Positions 43,999-52,380 of a DNA stretch of 64,000 bases are shown here, piece after piece. The notes under the pieces are model-generated. The model did no database searches. It was not told where the DNA came from and was given only the letters and a program-made list of their open reading frames with translations. Each line of letters starts with the position of its first letter. The stretch's first letter is position 1. The translations under genes and the position numbers were made by a program. The stretch comes from Prosthecomicrobium sp. N25 (lineage in GTDB: Bacteria > Pseudomonadota > Alphaproteobacteria > Rhizobiales > Ancalomicrobiaceae): contig NZ_JBBCAT010000001.1 in the NCBI RefSeq assembly GCF_037203705.1, positions 248,001 through 312,000 of the forward strand, written 5' to 3'.

Positions 43999-44985
43999 AT
44001 GCGCCAACGCCGGCTCGGAATCGACGGACCGCTCGTCTCCGCCATGGGGCTCGGTTGCTCCGGGATGAGCGCGGACTACGGGGTGCCGGACGACGTCGAG
44101 TCGGCGGCGACCATCCGCCGGGCCCTCGACCTCGGCGTCACGCTGTTCGACACCTCCGACGCCTACGGCGCTGGGCGGAACGAGGAGCTCGTCGGCCGCG
44201 CTCTCGCCGGGCGCCGGGCGGAGGCCTTCCTTTGCACGAAGTTCGGCAACATCCGGGGCCCCAACGGGGAGCGGGGCGGCGTGAACGGCCGTCCGGAATG
44301 GGTCCGCGCCGCCTGCGAGGCGAGCCTCCGGCGCCTCGGCGTCGACGCCGTCGACCTCTACTACCAGCACCGGGTCGACCCGGCCGTGCCCATCGAGGAG
44401 ACGGTCGGCGCCATGGCGGAGCTCGTCCGGGCCGGCAAGGTCCGCCACCTCGGGCTCTGTGAGGCGGGGGCGGAGACCATCCGGCGCGCCCATGCGACCC
44501 ATCGGCTCGCGGCCGTCCAGATGGAATACTCGCTCTGGACGCGGGATGCCGAGGCCGGGATCCTGCCCACCCTGCGGGCGCTCGGCATCGCCCTCGTCGC
44601 CTACAGCCCGCTCGGCCGCGGCTTCCTGACCGGTGCCTTCCGGAGCCGGGCGGACCTGATCCCGACCGACCGTCGCCATGCCCATCCCCGCTTCCAGGAG
44701 GGACATTTCGAGCGCAACCTCGACCTCCTCGGCGTCATCGAGAGCCGGGCGGCCGAGAAGGGCTGCCGGCCGTCCCAGCTCGCGCTGGCCTGGGTCCTGT
44801 CGCGTGGCGAGGACGTCGTGCCGATCCCCGGCACCAAGCGCCGCAGCTGGCTGGAGGAGAACGCCGCGGCCCTGTCGATCGAGCTGACCCGCGAGGACGA
44901 GCAGCGCCTCGAAGCCGTCTTCACGCCCGGCGCCGCCTCCGGCCCGCGCTACCCCGAGCGGCAGCTCAAGGGATTGGGCATCTGA
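43999..44985 (+). CDS. Aldo/keto reductase (second paralogue)
   Basis: A 328-residue AKR, clearly paralogous to the one at 39303 (shared blocks such as [19 protein letters not shown] and [13 protein letters not shown]). Tetrad: Asp51 and Tyr56 in DTSDAYG, Lys81 in CTKFGN and His124 in YQHRVD. The NADP site [14 protein letters not shown] is present. The two copies flank the plus-strand half of the island, suggesting duplication and division of work between two carbonyl intermediates or stereoisomers. Confidence 0.92.
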   Translation: MRQRRLGIDGPLVSAMGLGCSGMSADYGVPDDVESAATIRRALDLGVTLFDTSDAYGAGRNEELVGRALAGRRAEAFLCTKFGNIRGPNGERGGVNGRPEWVRAACEASLRRLGVDAVDLYYQHRVDPAVPIEETVGAMAELVRAGKVRHLGLCEAGAETIRRAHATHRLAAVQMEYSLWTRDAEAGILPTLRALGIALVAYSPLGRGFLTGAFRSRADLIPTDRRHAHPRFQEGHFERNLDLLGVIESRAAEKGCRPSQLALAWVLSRGEDVVPIPGTKRRSWLEENAAALSIELTREDEQRLEAVFTPGAASGPRYPERQLKGLGI

Positions 44986-45059
44986 GGGCCCGAACCTCGG
45001 GGCCTCCCCTCTCCCCGCACCCCCGGCCGCAGCGCTGCGAATGGCCGCCCGCGCTGGAT

Positions 45060-45094
45060 CCCGGATCTGCGGCGCGTGCCGCGCCTTGTCCGGG
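45060..45094. repeat. Extragenic palindrome
   Basis: CCCGGA (45060-45065) pairs with TCCGGG (45089-45094), and inside GGCGCG (45071-45076) pairs with CGCGCC (45080-45085), separated by short mismatched segments. This form is common among dispersed extragenic palindromes of rhizobial genomes. Only one clear copy is in the window. It could also act as a terminator-like structure after the second AKR gene, but has no U run. Confidence 0.4.
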
Positions 45095-45261
45095 AACGCG
45101 GGTGGAGCGGGTTAAGGTCCGACCTTCTCCTGTGTCCCTGAGACTCCGTGAGCCGGGTATCATAGGATCGTGGCGACCGGATCCCGAAAGGTCCGGCCCG
45201 CGTTTGGGAGAGACGAGACGCCGAAGGGGGCGTCGCCCCGCTGCGAGGAGGAAAGCCGGCC

Positions 45262-45585
45262 ATGAGACCCGTTGCGCTCGCCCTCCTGCTCGTGGGTAGC
45301 CTGCCGGCTGCCGCCGCGCCCTTCGAGGGCACCTGGGCGCCGACCTTCCCGGCCTGCGCCGATCCGGACGCGGCCGTGAAGCTCTATGCCCACCGGATCG
45401 AACGGGCCGGCGGGTCCTGCGGGATCGGGCGGCTCCGGACGGAAGGCAACGCCTACGACGCCGTCGCCTGGTGCCGACGGGGGCTCGCCGAGACGCCGGA
45501 GCGGCTCCGCTTCGAGGTCCTGAACGGCGACCTGCGGATCACCTACCCGGACCGGGGCGACCGGGAGCGGCTGGTGCGCTGCTGA
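45262..45585 (+). CDS. Small secreted hypothetical protein
   Basis: A 107-residue protein. Signal peptide MRPVALALLLVGSLPAAAAP precedes FEGTWAPTFPACADPDAAVKLYAHRIERAGGSCGIGRL. Four cysteines (in PACAD, GSCGI, AWCRR and at the very C-terminus LVRC) could form two disulfides in the periplasm. The start at 45262 has GAGGAGGAAAG upstream. It is a single gene, convergent with the Gfo/Idh gene (12-bp gap). The FEGTWA start recalls small lipocalin-like secreted proteins, but no family is certain. Confidence 0.7.
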   Translation: MRPVALALLLVGSLPAAAAPFEGTWAPTFPACADPDAAVKLYAHRIERAGGSCGIGRLRTEGNAYDAVAWCRRGLAETPERLRFEVLNGDLRITYPDRGDRERLVRC

Positions 45586-45597
45586 AGCGGGCCCCGC

Positions 45598-46593
45598 TCA
45601 GACCCCCATCGACGCCCTGAGCCGTTCCAGCCACGTCATGGCGAGCGCGCCGTCGGCGATCGTCGGGGCGGCGGACTGTTCGCCTTTGAGTGCCGCGACC
45701 GCGTCGGCCAGGAGGGCGTGGTAGCCCTTGTGGTCCTCGTTGGCGGCGGCGGTGAAGTTCGGCTTCCAGGTCAGGCTGTCGACCGCGTCGTCCAGGGTGG
45801 CGGCGGGGTCGTCGGTCTTGAAGGGCGGGTCCCGGTGGAACCGCACCTCGACCACGTCCTCGATCTCCAGGCGCCGGTGGTCGCCCATGATCTCGATCCG
45901 CTCGACCGGCGTCCCGCGCGACTGCACGGTTCCCATCACGATCGTCCCGACCGCCCCGCAGGCGAAGTCGACGGCCGCGTGGAAGAGGAGCCGCCCCGGC
46001 TTCGCCTCGATCTTGCGGGCCGAGAGGGCGGCGATCGGCGAGACGAGGTGCGCGGCGAGGTCCATGTAGTGCACGCAGTGGTGCAGGAAGAAGCCGGTGT
46101 AGTCGACGTTGCCGACGAAATAGCCCGGGGCCGTCATGTAGTGGCCCGTCAGGCCCAGAACGCGGCCGAACCGGCCCGACGCGATGATGTTGTGCGCGAT
46201 CTTGTTGCCGACCGAGTAGCGCTTCATGAAGCCGACCACGACCGGCCGGCCGGCCGCCTCCGAGGCCGCCTGGAGCTCGCGGGCCCCCGCCGCCGTGGCG
46301 GCCGGCGGCTTCTCCATGAAGACGCCGAGCCCGCGGGCGAGCGCCGCCTTGCCGAAGGCGAGGTGCTGGTCGGGGCCGACCGCCATGCCGACCGCGTCGA
46401 GGCCCGGCGTGGCGATCAGGTCCGCCGCGTCCGTCGTGGTGCGGGCGACCCCGAACTGGCGGGCGGCGCGGGCGAGCCGCACCCCGTCGATGTCGCAGAG
46501 CGCGGCGATCTCCACGTCGTGGCGGAGGAGCTGTGGCAGCAGCATCTGGGTCGCGTGGGTGCCGCAGCCGATCCAGCCGATCTTCAGGGTCAT
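45598..46593 (-). CDS. Gfo/Idh/MocA-family oxidoreductase
   Basis: A 331-residue NAD(P)-dependent sugar oxidoreductase. The Rossmann motif is GCGTHA (9-14) and the family motif EKP is at 94-96. The catalytic-site helix is usually ended by an H-x-x-D type motif, here HHCVHYMD (171-178), with GFMKRY at 121-126. Members oxidise or reduce sugars, cyclitols or their 3-keto forms. It is the last gene of a minus-strand sugar-ABC operon and overlaps the TIM-barrel gene by ATGA. The pair of enzymes is a common sugar or glycoside catabolic set. Confidence 0.9.
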   Translation of the reverse strand: MTLKIGWIGCGTHATQMLLPQLLRHDVEIAALCDIDGVRLARAARQFGVARTTTDAADLIATPGLDAVGMAVGPDQHLAFGKAALARGLGVFMEKPPAATAAGARELQAASEAAGRPVVVGFMKRYSVGNKIAHNIIASGRFGRVLGLTGHYMTAPGYFVGNVDYTGFFLHHCVHYMDLAAHLVSPIAALSARKIEAKPGRLLFHAAVDFACGAVGTIVMGTVQSRGTPVERIEIMGDHRRLEIEDVVEVRFHRDPPFKTDDPAATLDDAVDSLTWKPNFTAAANEDHKGYHALLADAVAALKGEQSAAPTIADGALAMTWLERLRASMGV

Positions 46594-47471
46594 CGCCGAT
46601 GCCTCGCGAGGGTCAGGTGGGAGCGCAGGAACGCGACGCTGGCGGCGAGCCGGTCGTCCTCGTTTTCGTGCGGCGGGCGCCATTGGGCGAAGGGCACGCC
46701 GAAGCGGTCGTCGTTGCGGCGGAACGGCTCGAGCGAGATCGGCCCCGCGTAGCCGACCTCCACCAGCGCCCGGCAGACGGCGACCCAGTCGATCGAGCCC
46801 GTGCCGAGGAAGCCGCGGTGGTTCTCGTTGGCCTGGAAATGCACCGTCCGGGCGCCGGCCTCGCGGATCGCCTCCGCGATCGAGGCCTCCTCCATGGCCA
46901 TGTGGAAGGTGTCGAGCATGATCCCGACCGCCGGATGCGCCACCGCGTCGACGAGCCCGATCGCCTGCCGGGTCGTCGACACGACGTCGGTCTCGAAGCG
47001 GTTGAGGGGCTCGACCGCCAGCGTCACCCCGGCCGCCGCCGCATGGTCGCCGGCCTCGCGCAGGCCCGCAAGGCAGCGCTCGAAGCGGGCGAGGCGCTCG
47101 GCCTCCTCCACGGGGGCCGGCGGCCGGCCGGCGAAGACGAGCGGGTTGCCGTAGAGCGGGCCGCCCACGATGGCGGCGCCGAGCCCCGCGGCGGCGTCGA
47201 CCGCGTATTTCAGGTAGTCGATCCCGGCCCGGTGGGCCGAGGGCTCCGCGCTCGAAAGGTTCCGCTGCAGGTTGACCCGGGCGGCGAGCGCCACCGTAAG
47301 CCCGGCGTCCGCGATGGCGCGCCGCGCGGCGCCGAGGTCGAGCTCGCCGGGCTCCGGCACGAGCAGCTCGACGAAGTCGAAGCCGAGCCGCTTCATCCGG
47401 TCGAACAGGGGGAAGTGCTCGGCCGTGAAGGGCCGGGCGAACTGCATGGAGATGAGGCCGATGGGGTTCAC
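46590..47471 (-). CDS. Sugar phosphate isomerase/epimerase-type TIM barrel
   Basis: A 293-residue xylose-isomerase-like barrel, starting with GTG at 47471 (a TTG at 47483 is the alternative). The metal-site pattern is intact: Glu154 in LAVEPLNRFE, Asp187 in MLDTFH, His211-x-Gln213 in VHFQANENHRG, and Glu248 in ISLEPF. Spacing follows ketose 3-epimerases and hydroxypyruvate isomerase, and the Gln ligand is as in the latter group. It is coupled to the Gfo/Idh gene. Possible roles are epimerase, isomerase, or lyase on a 3-keto sugar. Confidence 0.88.
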   Translation of the reverse strand: MNPIGLISMQFARPFTAEHFPLFDRMKRLGFDFVELLVPEPGELDLGAARRAIADAGLTVALAARVNLQRNLSSAEPSAHRAGIDYLKYAVDAAAGLGAAIVGGPLYGNPLVFAGRPPAPVEEAERLARFERCLAGLREAGDHAAAAGVTLAVEPLNRFETDVVSTTRQAIGLVDAVAHPAVGIMLDTFHMAMEEASIAEAIREAGARTVHFQANENHRGFLGTGSIDWVAVCRALVEVGYAGPISLEPFRRNDDRFGVPFAQWRPPHENEDDRLAASVAFLRSHLTLARHRR

Positions 47472-47490
47472 GGGTGCTCGCAAGTTCGGG

Positions 47491-48327
47491 TCAGCCCTTG
47501 ACGGCGCCCTGGGTGAGGCCGCCGACCAGGCGGCGCTGGACGAAGAGGAAGAGGACGGTCGCCGGCAGCGCGCCCACGATGCCGCCGGCGGAGAGCAGCC
47601 CCCACTCGATCTGGTACTCGCCGATGAGCGTCTGGATCGCGACCGTCATGGTCCGCGTGCTCCGGCCGCCGAGCGTCAGGGCGTAGAGATATTCGTTCCA
47701 GGCGGTGATGAAGATGTAGATGCCGGTCGACACGATCCCGGGCGCGAGCAGCGGCAGCACCACGCGCCGGAGCGCCGACAGCTGCGAGCAGCCGTCCGTC
47801 ATGGCCGCCTCGTCGAGGCTCTTCGGGATGCCGTCCACGTAGCTCGTCAGCATCCAGACCGAGAACGGGATCGCTACCGTGGCGTTGGCGAGGATCAGGG
47901 CGAGGTGGGTGTCGAGGAGCCCGGCCTGCCGCATCAGGACGAAGAGCGGCAGGATCAGGAGCACGACCGGGAACATGTTGACGAGCAGGAACTGCAACAT
48001 CAGCACGCGCCGGCCGGGGAAGCGGAAGCGCGAGATCGCGTAGGCGGCCGGGACGGAGACCGAGAGCCCGACCACCACGGTGCCGAGCGCGACGATCAGG
48101 CTGTGCCCCATGTTGGCCGCGAAGGAGGTGCGCGCGAAGAGCCGGACATAGTGCTCGACGGACCAGTCGAGCGGGTTCGCCGCCACCCCGGCCGCCGCGA
48201 GCCGGTCGCCGGGCGTCACCGAGGTGAGGAACATCCACGCGAAGGGCCCGAGCGCGACGAGCACGATGGCCGCCACGGGCAGGTCCGTGGTCAGGATGCG
48301 CCGCAGGGTGGACGGCCGCCGCCTCAT
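47491..48327 (-). CDS. Carbohydrate ABC permease, second subunit (MsmG/MalG type)
   Basis: A 278-residue inner-membrane permease with six hydrophobic segments. The coupling motif is IPKSLDEAAMTDGCSQLSALRRVVLPLLAPG, the standard MalG-type EAA loop. NEYLYALTL near the C-terminus is also typical. The start overlaps the first permease's stop as ATGA. Together with the next two genes and the divergent ATPase it forms a complete MsmEFGK-like importer. Confidence 0.93.
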   Translation of the reverse strand: MRRRPSTLRRILTTDLPVAAIVLVALGPFAWMFLTSVTPGDRLAAAGVAANPLDWSVEHYVRLFARTSFAANMGHSLIVALGTVVVGLSVSVPAAYAISRFRFPGRRVLMLQFLLVNMFPVVLLILPLFVLMRQAGLLDTHLALILANATVAIPFSVWMLTSYVDGIPKSLDEAAMTDGCSQLSALRRVVLPLLAPGIVSTGIYIFITAWNEYLYALTLGGRSTRTMTVAIQTLIGEYQIEWGLLSAGGIVGALPATVLFLFVQRRLVGGLTQGAVKG

Positions 48328-49244
48328 CGCGCCCGCTCCCGCGCGGTCCGGGCGACATAGACGGCGACCACCCCGGCCAGCAGCAGGGTGAAGGTGACCG
48401 CGATCGCCGAGCCGTAGCCGAAGTCGAGGTTCTGGCGCGCCTTCACGAAGGCGTAGAGCGGCAGCGTGTAGGTGGCGTAGCCCGGACCGCCCCCGGTCAT
48501 CACGAAGATGACGTCGATCGAGTTGGCGACCCAGATGATGCGCAGGAGCCCCGCGGTCGCCAGCACCCCGGCGATGCCCGGCAGGGTGATGTGCCGGAAC
48601 TGCCGCCACGGGCTCGCCCCGTCGATCGCCGCGGCCTCGTAGTGGCTCTTGGGGATCGACTGCAGCCCGGCGAGGATCATGACGGCGAAGAAGGGAAAGC
48701 CCTGCCAGGTCAGCGTCGCCACGACGGCGTAGAGGGCGACGTCCGGGTCCGCGAGCCAGGGCACCGCGGCCTTGACGAGCCCGATGCGCAGCAGGAGCTC
48801 GTTGGCGATCCCGATCGTCGGGTCATAGATCCAGCGCCACATGAGCGCGATGACCACGCTCGGCAGCGCCCAGGGGACGATCACGAGCGCCCGGGCGAGC
48901 CCGCGCCAGGGGAACTCGCGGGCCAGCAGCAGCGCCGCGACGAGCCCGAGACCCATCTGCAGCGGCACCGTCAGGCCGATCCAGAGCGCTGTGTGGCCGA
49001 GCGCGATCCAGAAGACCGGATCCCCCCAGAGCTTGACGTAGTTGCCGAGCCCCACGAAGGCCGTCGCATTCGGCTTCCACAGGACGAGGTCGTAGAGGCT
49101 CATCGACGCGGCCTGCAGCATCGGCAGGAAGACGATCGCCACCGTGACGATCACGGCCGGGGACAGCATCGCGTAGGGCAGCAGCCGGAGCCGCCGTCGG
49201 GGAGCACCGTCCAGGAGGGCGAGGTCGGGGCTGGCGGCCGTCAT
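48324..49244 (-). CDS. Carbohydrate ABC permease, first subunit (MsmF/MalF type)
   Basis: A 306-residue permease with six hydrophobic segments. The EAA loop IPKSHYEAAAIDGASPWRQFRHITLPGI and the C-terminal MTGGGPGYATYTLPLYAF are typical of UgpA/MsmF proteins. The start at 49244 is preferred; the in-frame stretch further upstream covers the hairpin region after the binding-protein gene. It follows that gene by 109 bp. Confidence 0.93.
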   Translation of the reverse strand: MTAASPDLALLDGAPRRRLRLLPYAMLSPAVIVTVAIVFLPMLQAASMSLYDLVLWKPNATAFVGLGNYVKLWGDPVFWIALGHTALWIGLTVPLQMGLGLVAALLLAREFPWRGLARALVIVPWALPSVVIALMWRWIYDPTIGIANELLLRIGLVKAAVPWLADPDVALYAVVATLTWQGFPFFAVMILAGLQSIPKSHYEAAAIDGASPWRQFRHITLPGIAGVLATAGLLRIIWVANSIDVIFVMTGGGPGYATYTLPLYAFVKARQNLDFGYGSAIAVTFTLLLAGVVAVYVARTARERAR

Positions 49245-49285
49245 TTGTCGGAGGCCTTGGGTCCTGGTGAAGCCGGGTCGGGGGA

Positions 49286-49346
49286 CCGGGCCGGTCCCGA
49301 AGGTCCGGCCCGGCGGGGAAGGCGGGCACCCCACAGGGGGTGCCCG
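49286..49346 (-). other. Two stem-loops between binding-protein and permease genes
   Basis: CCGGGCCGG (49286-49294) pairs with CCGGCCCGG (49305-49313). CGGGCACCCC (49323-49332) pairs with GGGGTGCCCG (49337-49346), a 10-bp stem with a 4-nt loop ending 7 nt from the binding-protein stop. No U run follows either. They probably stabilise the upstream message or reduce read-through into the permease genes. Confidence 0.65.
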
Positions 49347-49353
49347 GAGGCGC

Positions 49354-50568
49354 TCACTTGTCGTAGAGCGCCTGGATCTCCTTCATCATCTGTTCCGACG
49401 TGATCTGCCCGGTCAGCGCGCGCTGCATGGCGGTCGGCCACACCGTATTGACGAAGTCGGCGGTCGCGGGCGTCTGCGGCAGCACCGCCGCGAAGGGCAC
49501 CGAGGCGACGGTCGCGTCGACGAAGCGCTGCTCGTGCAGCTTCCAGTCCTTGGAACCCGACTTGGTCACGGTGAGCTGCCCCGTCGCCTGGTTGAAGCGC
49601 ACGTTGTTCTGCCCCTCGGCCAGGAACGAGATCCACTTCCAGGCCGCGTCCTTGGCCTTGGAGGCGGAGAACACGGCGAGCGACTCGTCCCCGTAGGCCG
49701 TCCAGGCCTTCGGACCGCAGGAAGGCACGGGGGCGGCCGAGACCTTGTCGCCGAGCGCCTTGACCATGTCGTTCGACGACCCGATGTGGTGGATGGTCAT
49801 GGCGGTCTTGCCGGACTTAAAGGCGCCGACCGTCTCCTGGAAGCCGTCGTTCGGGGCCGACGGCGGGAACACCTTGTGGACCCGGGCGAGGTCGATCACC
49901 CACTGGTTGGCCTTGATGGCGTCGGGCGTGGTGAGTCCGCCCTTCGCCAGGGTCACGCCGCGCGACAGCACGAAGGTCGCCCAGTGGTCGTGCCCGCCCT
50001 TGCCGCCCCGGAAGCCGAAGCCGTAGACGTCCGGCGTGCCGTCGCCGTTGGTGTCCTTGGTCATCGCCTTGGCGGCGGCCAGGAACTCGTCGCAGGTCTT
50101 CGGCGGCGCCAGGCCCGCTTCCTTGAACCAGTCGGCCCGATAATAGAGGTAGAGCACGACATACTGGATCGGCAGGTAGTACTGCTTGCCGTCCGGGCCC
50201 TTGTTGAGGTCGACGAGGCCGTCGAGCAGGTCGGCCTTGCCGGCCCAGCCGTCCAGGCGCGCCCCGATCGGCTCGAGCGCGCCCATCTCGACGAGGCGCG
50301 GCTGCGCGAAGAGCTTCACCATCGCGGCATCCGGTGCGTTGCCGCCGACGATCGCAGTATAGAGATTGTCGTAGTAGCTGTTCCAGGGAACGTTCTCGGC
50401 CTCGATCTTCACGCCCGGGTTCTTCGCCTCGAAGTCCTTGACGAGGCTCGACATCGGGTTGTCGGGGTTGTCGAAGTGGTACCAGAAGCGCACCGTCTGG
50501 GCCTGCGCGGCCGTGGCCATGAGGCCGGCCGCGAGGCTCGCGCCGGCGATGAGGGTCTTCAGCGACAT
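49354..50568 (-). CDS. Sugar ABC transporter substrate-binding protein
   Basis: A 404-residue MalE-like (cluster B) binding protein. Signal peptide MSLKTLIAGASLAAGLMATAAQAQ precedes VRFWYHFDNPDNPMSSLVKDFEAKNPGVKIE. LPIQYVVLYLYYRADWFKEAGL and TMTIHHIGSS-like segments (here TAMTIHHIGSSND) are characteristic ligand-cleft elements. Start ATG 50568 has AGGGAGGAG. The ligand is probably an oligosaccharide, glycoside or polyol phosphate; it cannot be specified. Confidence 0.93.
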   Translation of the reverse strand: MSLKTLIAGASLAAGLMATAAQAQTVRFWYHFDNPDNPMSSLVKDFEAKNPGVKIEAENVPWNSYYDNLYTAIVGGNAPDAAMVKLFAQPRLVEMGALEPIGARLDGWAGKADLLDGLVDLNKGPDGKQYYLPIQYVVLYLYYRADWFKEAGLAPPKTCDEFLAAAKAMTKDTNGDGTPDVYGFGFRGGKGGHDHWATFVLSRGVTLAKGGLTTPDAIKANQWVIDLARVHKVFPPSAPNDGFQETVGAFKSGKTAMTIHHIGSSNDMVKALGDKVSAAPVPSCGPKAWTAYGDESLAVFSASKAKDAAWKWISFLAEGQNNVRFNQATGQLTVTKSGSKDWKLHEQRFVDATVASVPFAAVLPQTPATADFVNTVWPTAMQRALTGQITSEQMMKEIQALYDK

Positions 50569-50595
50569 CGTCTCCTCCCTTTTTCGTTCTGTCTT

Positions 50596-51576
50596 TCAGG
50601 CTTCGATCATGCGCCGGGCGGCCTGGCCCGCCTCGGCGATCGTGTCCCGGGCCGCCGCCAGCACGGTGGTGAGCTGCAGGAACCCGTGCGTGACCCCCGG
50701 TACGACCGTGCAGCTGTCGGAGCGTCCGAGCCCGCGGAGCCGGGCGGCGAGGCCGAGCGTGTCGGAGAGCAGCGGATCGACCCCGGCGGCCGACAGATGC
50801 AGCGGCGGCAGCGCCGACAGTGCCGCGTCGTCGGCCCGGATCGGCGCGGCCAGCGGGTCGTCCCGCCGCGCGGTCTCGGGCAGGTACCAGTCCCAGTAGC
50901 GCCGCATCTTCGGCCGCGTCAGGCCCGGGCCGGCGTCGAAGACCCGGTAGGACTCCGTCTCGAAGTCCGCGCCGAACACGCCGTAGAACAGGACCGCGCC
51001 GGCCGGCCCGGGCGCCGGGCGCCGCTGGTCCTGCAGGATGGCGCAGAGGCCCAGGTTGGCCCCGGCCGAATCGCCCGAGACGATCACGGGCCCCGGGTCG
51101 AGCCCGAAGCGCGGCGCGTCGTCGAGCACGGCCCGCAGCGCCGCGACGGTGTCGAGAAGGCCGGCCGGGTAGGGGTGCCGCGGCGACCGGCGGTAGTCGG
51201 GCAGGACCACGGCCATGCCCGAGGCGATCCCCTGCAGGGCCGCCGCCCGCTCGTGCGTCTCCGGGCTGCAGAAGGCGAAGCCGCCGCCGTGGACGAAGAA
51301 CAGGATGCCGTCGACCCGGCCCTCCGGCACCAGGACGAGGCAGCGGACGTCCGCCGAGCCGAGCTCCGCGTCGGCCGGCACCGTCACCTCGGCGCGCCGG
51401 GCGAGCGGGGGCATGTCGACGTTCCAGCGCCGCGCCGCCTCCAGGGTCGACGCCTGGCCCTCGTCCGGATCCATCAGGGTCCCGTCGGGCGGCGCGAAGC
51501 CCTCGGCGGCGAGCCGGGCGTTGAGGGCCTGCAGTTCGTCCGACAGGACGGGAGAGAGGCGGAAAGGCAAGGTCAT
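50596..51576 (-). CDS. HSL-family alpha/beta hydrolase (esterase)
   Basis: A 326-residue hormone-sensitive-lipase-type hydrolase. The oxyanion motif HGGGF is at 96-100 and the nucleophile GDSAG with Ser170 at 168-172; the acid is in AGVDPLLSD and the base His in GVTHGF. It is located between the GntR gene (overlap ATGA) and the sugar binding-protein gene (27 bp), so it belongs to the operon. No signal peptide, hence cytoplasmic. This points to an acylated or esterified sugar or glycoside as the substrate. Confidence 0.9.
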   Translation of the reverse strand: MTLPFRLSPVLSDELQALNARLAAEGFAPPDGTLMDPDEGQASTLEAARRWNVDMPPLARRAEVTVPADAELGSADVRCLVLVPEGRVDGILFFVHGGGFAFCSPETHERAAALQGIASGMAVVLPDYRRSPRHPYPAGLLDTVAALRAVLDDAPRFGLDPGPVIVSGDSAGANLGLCAILQDQRRPAPGPAGAVLFYGVFGADFETESYRVFDAGPGLTRPKMRRYWDWYLPETARRDDPLAAPIRADDAALSALPPLHLSAAGVDPLLSDTLGLAARLRGLGRSDSCTVVPGVTHGFLQLTTVLAAARDTIAEAGQAARRMIEA

Positions 51577-52286
51577 GGAGCCCCCGGCTGGTGCGGCCCG
51601 GCGTCGTCGAAGACCGCCGGCCCGAAATCCACGATGGTCGCGATGTGATGCCCGAGGGCGGCGACCGCCGCCGACGGGGTCCGCCGCTCGACCGCTTCCA
51701 CGATCGGCAGGTGCCGTCGCGCCGTCGCCACGAGGTCGCGCGGCGCCTCCGAGCGGGAGATCTTGAAGCGGTGGTTGTGGATCAGGCAGCGGTGCAGGAT
51801 GGGGTCGAGGGCCGGCAGGTCGGCCTCGCGCAGGATGCGCCGGTGGAACTCCCGGTCCACCTCGGCGAGCCCGTATTCGTCCTCCGCCCGGGCGAGCGCC
51901 TCCATGGCGTCGACCAGCGCTGCGAGATCCGCGGCGAGCCCGGGCGCGGCTGCGCGGCCGGCGCGCTGGATGGCGCGCGGCACCGTCCGGCACTCGATCG
52001 ACTGGCGCAGGCGGAACATCTCCACCGCCTCCTCCGCCGTGCAGTCGGACACGCTCGTGCCCCGGTGGCCCTTGCGGATGACGAGCCCGTCCTGCTGGAG
52101 CGCCAGGAGCGCCTCGCGCACCGGTCCCTGGCTGCAGCCGAAGCGGGCCGCCAGGTCGAGCTCCGTCAGGGGCGTCCCCGGCCGCAGGTCGCCGAGCATG
52201 ATCTCGCGCTTCAGCGCCTCGTAGACCCCGCCGCTGCGGGCAGGTCGGGCTGTGTCGCGGACGGGACTCGCGGTCGCGAGGGGCAT
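51573..52286 (-). CDS. GntR-family regulator with FCD domain
   Basis: A 237-residue regulator. Winged helix: LREIMLGDLRPGTPL-like start (here KREIMLGDLRPGTPLTELDLAARFGCSQGPVREALLALQQDGLV). The FCD domain has VDREFHRRIL, HNHRF and GHHIA as probable metal-ligand sites. Start ATG 52286. It is the first gene of the minus-strand operon and is divergent from the ATPase gene. A dyad at 52304-52323 just upstream is the likely operator for both directions. Confidence 0.9.
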   Translation of the reverse strand: MPLATASPVRDTARPARSGGVYEALKREIMLGDLRPGTPLTELDLAARFGCSQGPVREALLALQQDGLVIRKGHRGTSVSDCTAEEAVEMFRLRQSIECRTVPRAIQRAGRAAAPGLAADLAALVDAMEALARAEDEYGLAEVDREFHRRILREADLPALDPILHRCLIHNHRFKISRSEAPRDLVATARRHLPIVEAVERRTPSAAVAALGHHIATIVDFGPAVFDDAGPHQPGAP

Positions 52287-52303
52287 GGGTCGGCCTTGCG
52301 CAG

Positions 52304-52323
52304 CATTATCGATATCAATAATG
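52304..52323. promoter_or_regulatory. AT-rich dyad between gntR and ATPase genes
   Basis: CATTAT (52304-52309) and ATAATG (52318-52323) form a perfect inverted repeat around an 8-bp centre containing GATATC. It is one of very few AT-rich stretches here, in the 94-bp gap between divergent starts. It fits an operator (probably for the adjacent FCD regulator) or a paired promoter. Confidence 0.6.
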
Positions 52324-52380
52324 ATAGGCGACGGCGGGCTGCGCAAGCCCGATTTTGCAGGCACCGGACGGGAGGACGGG

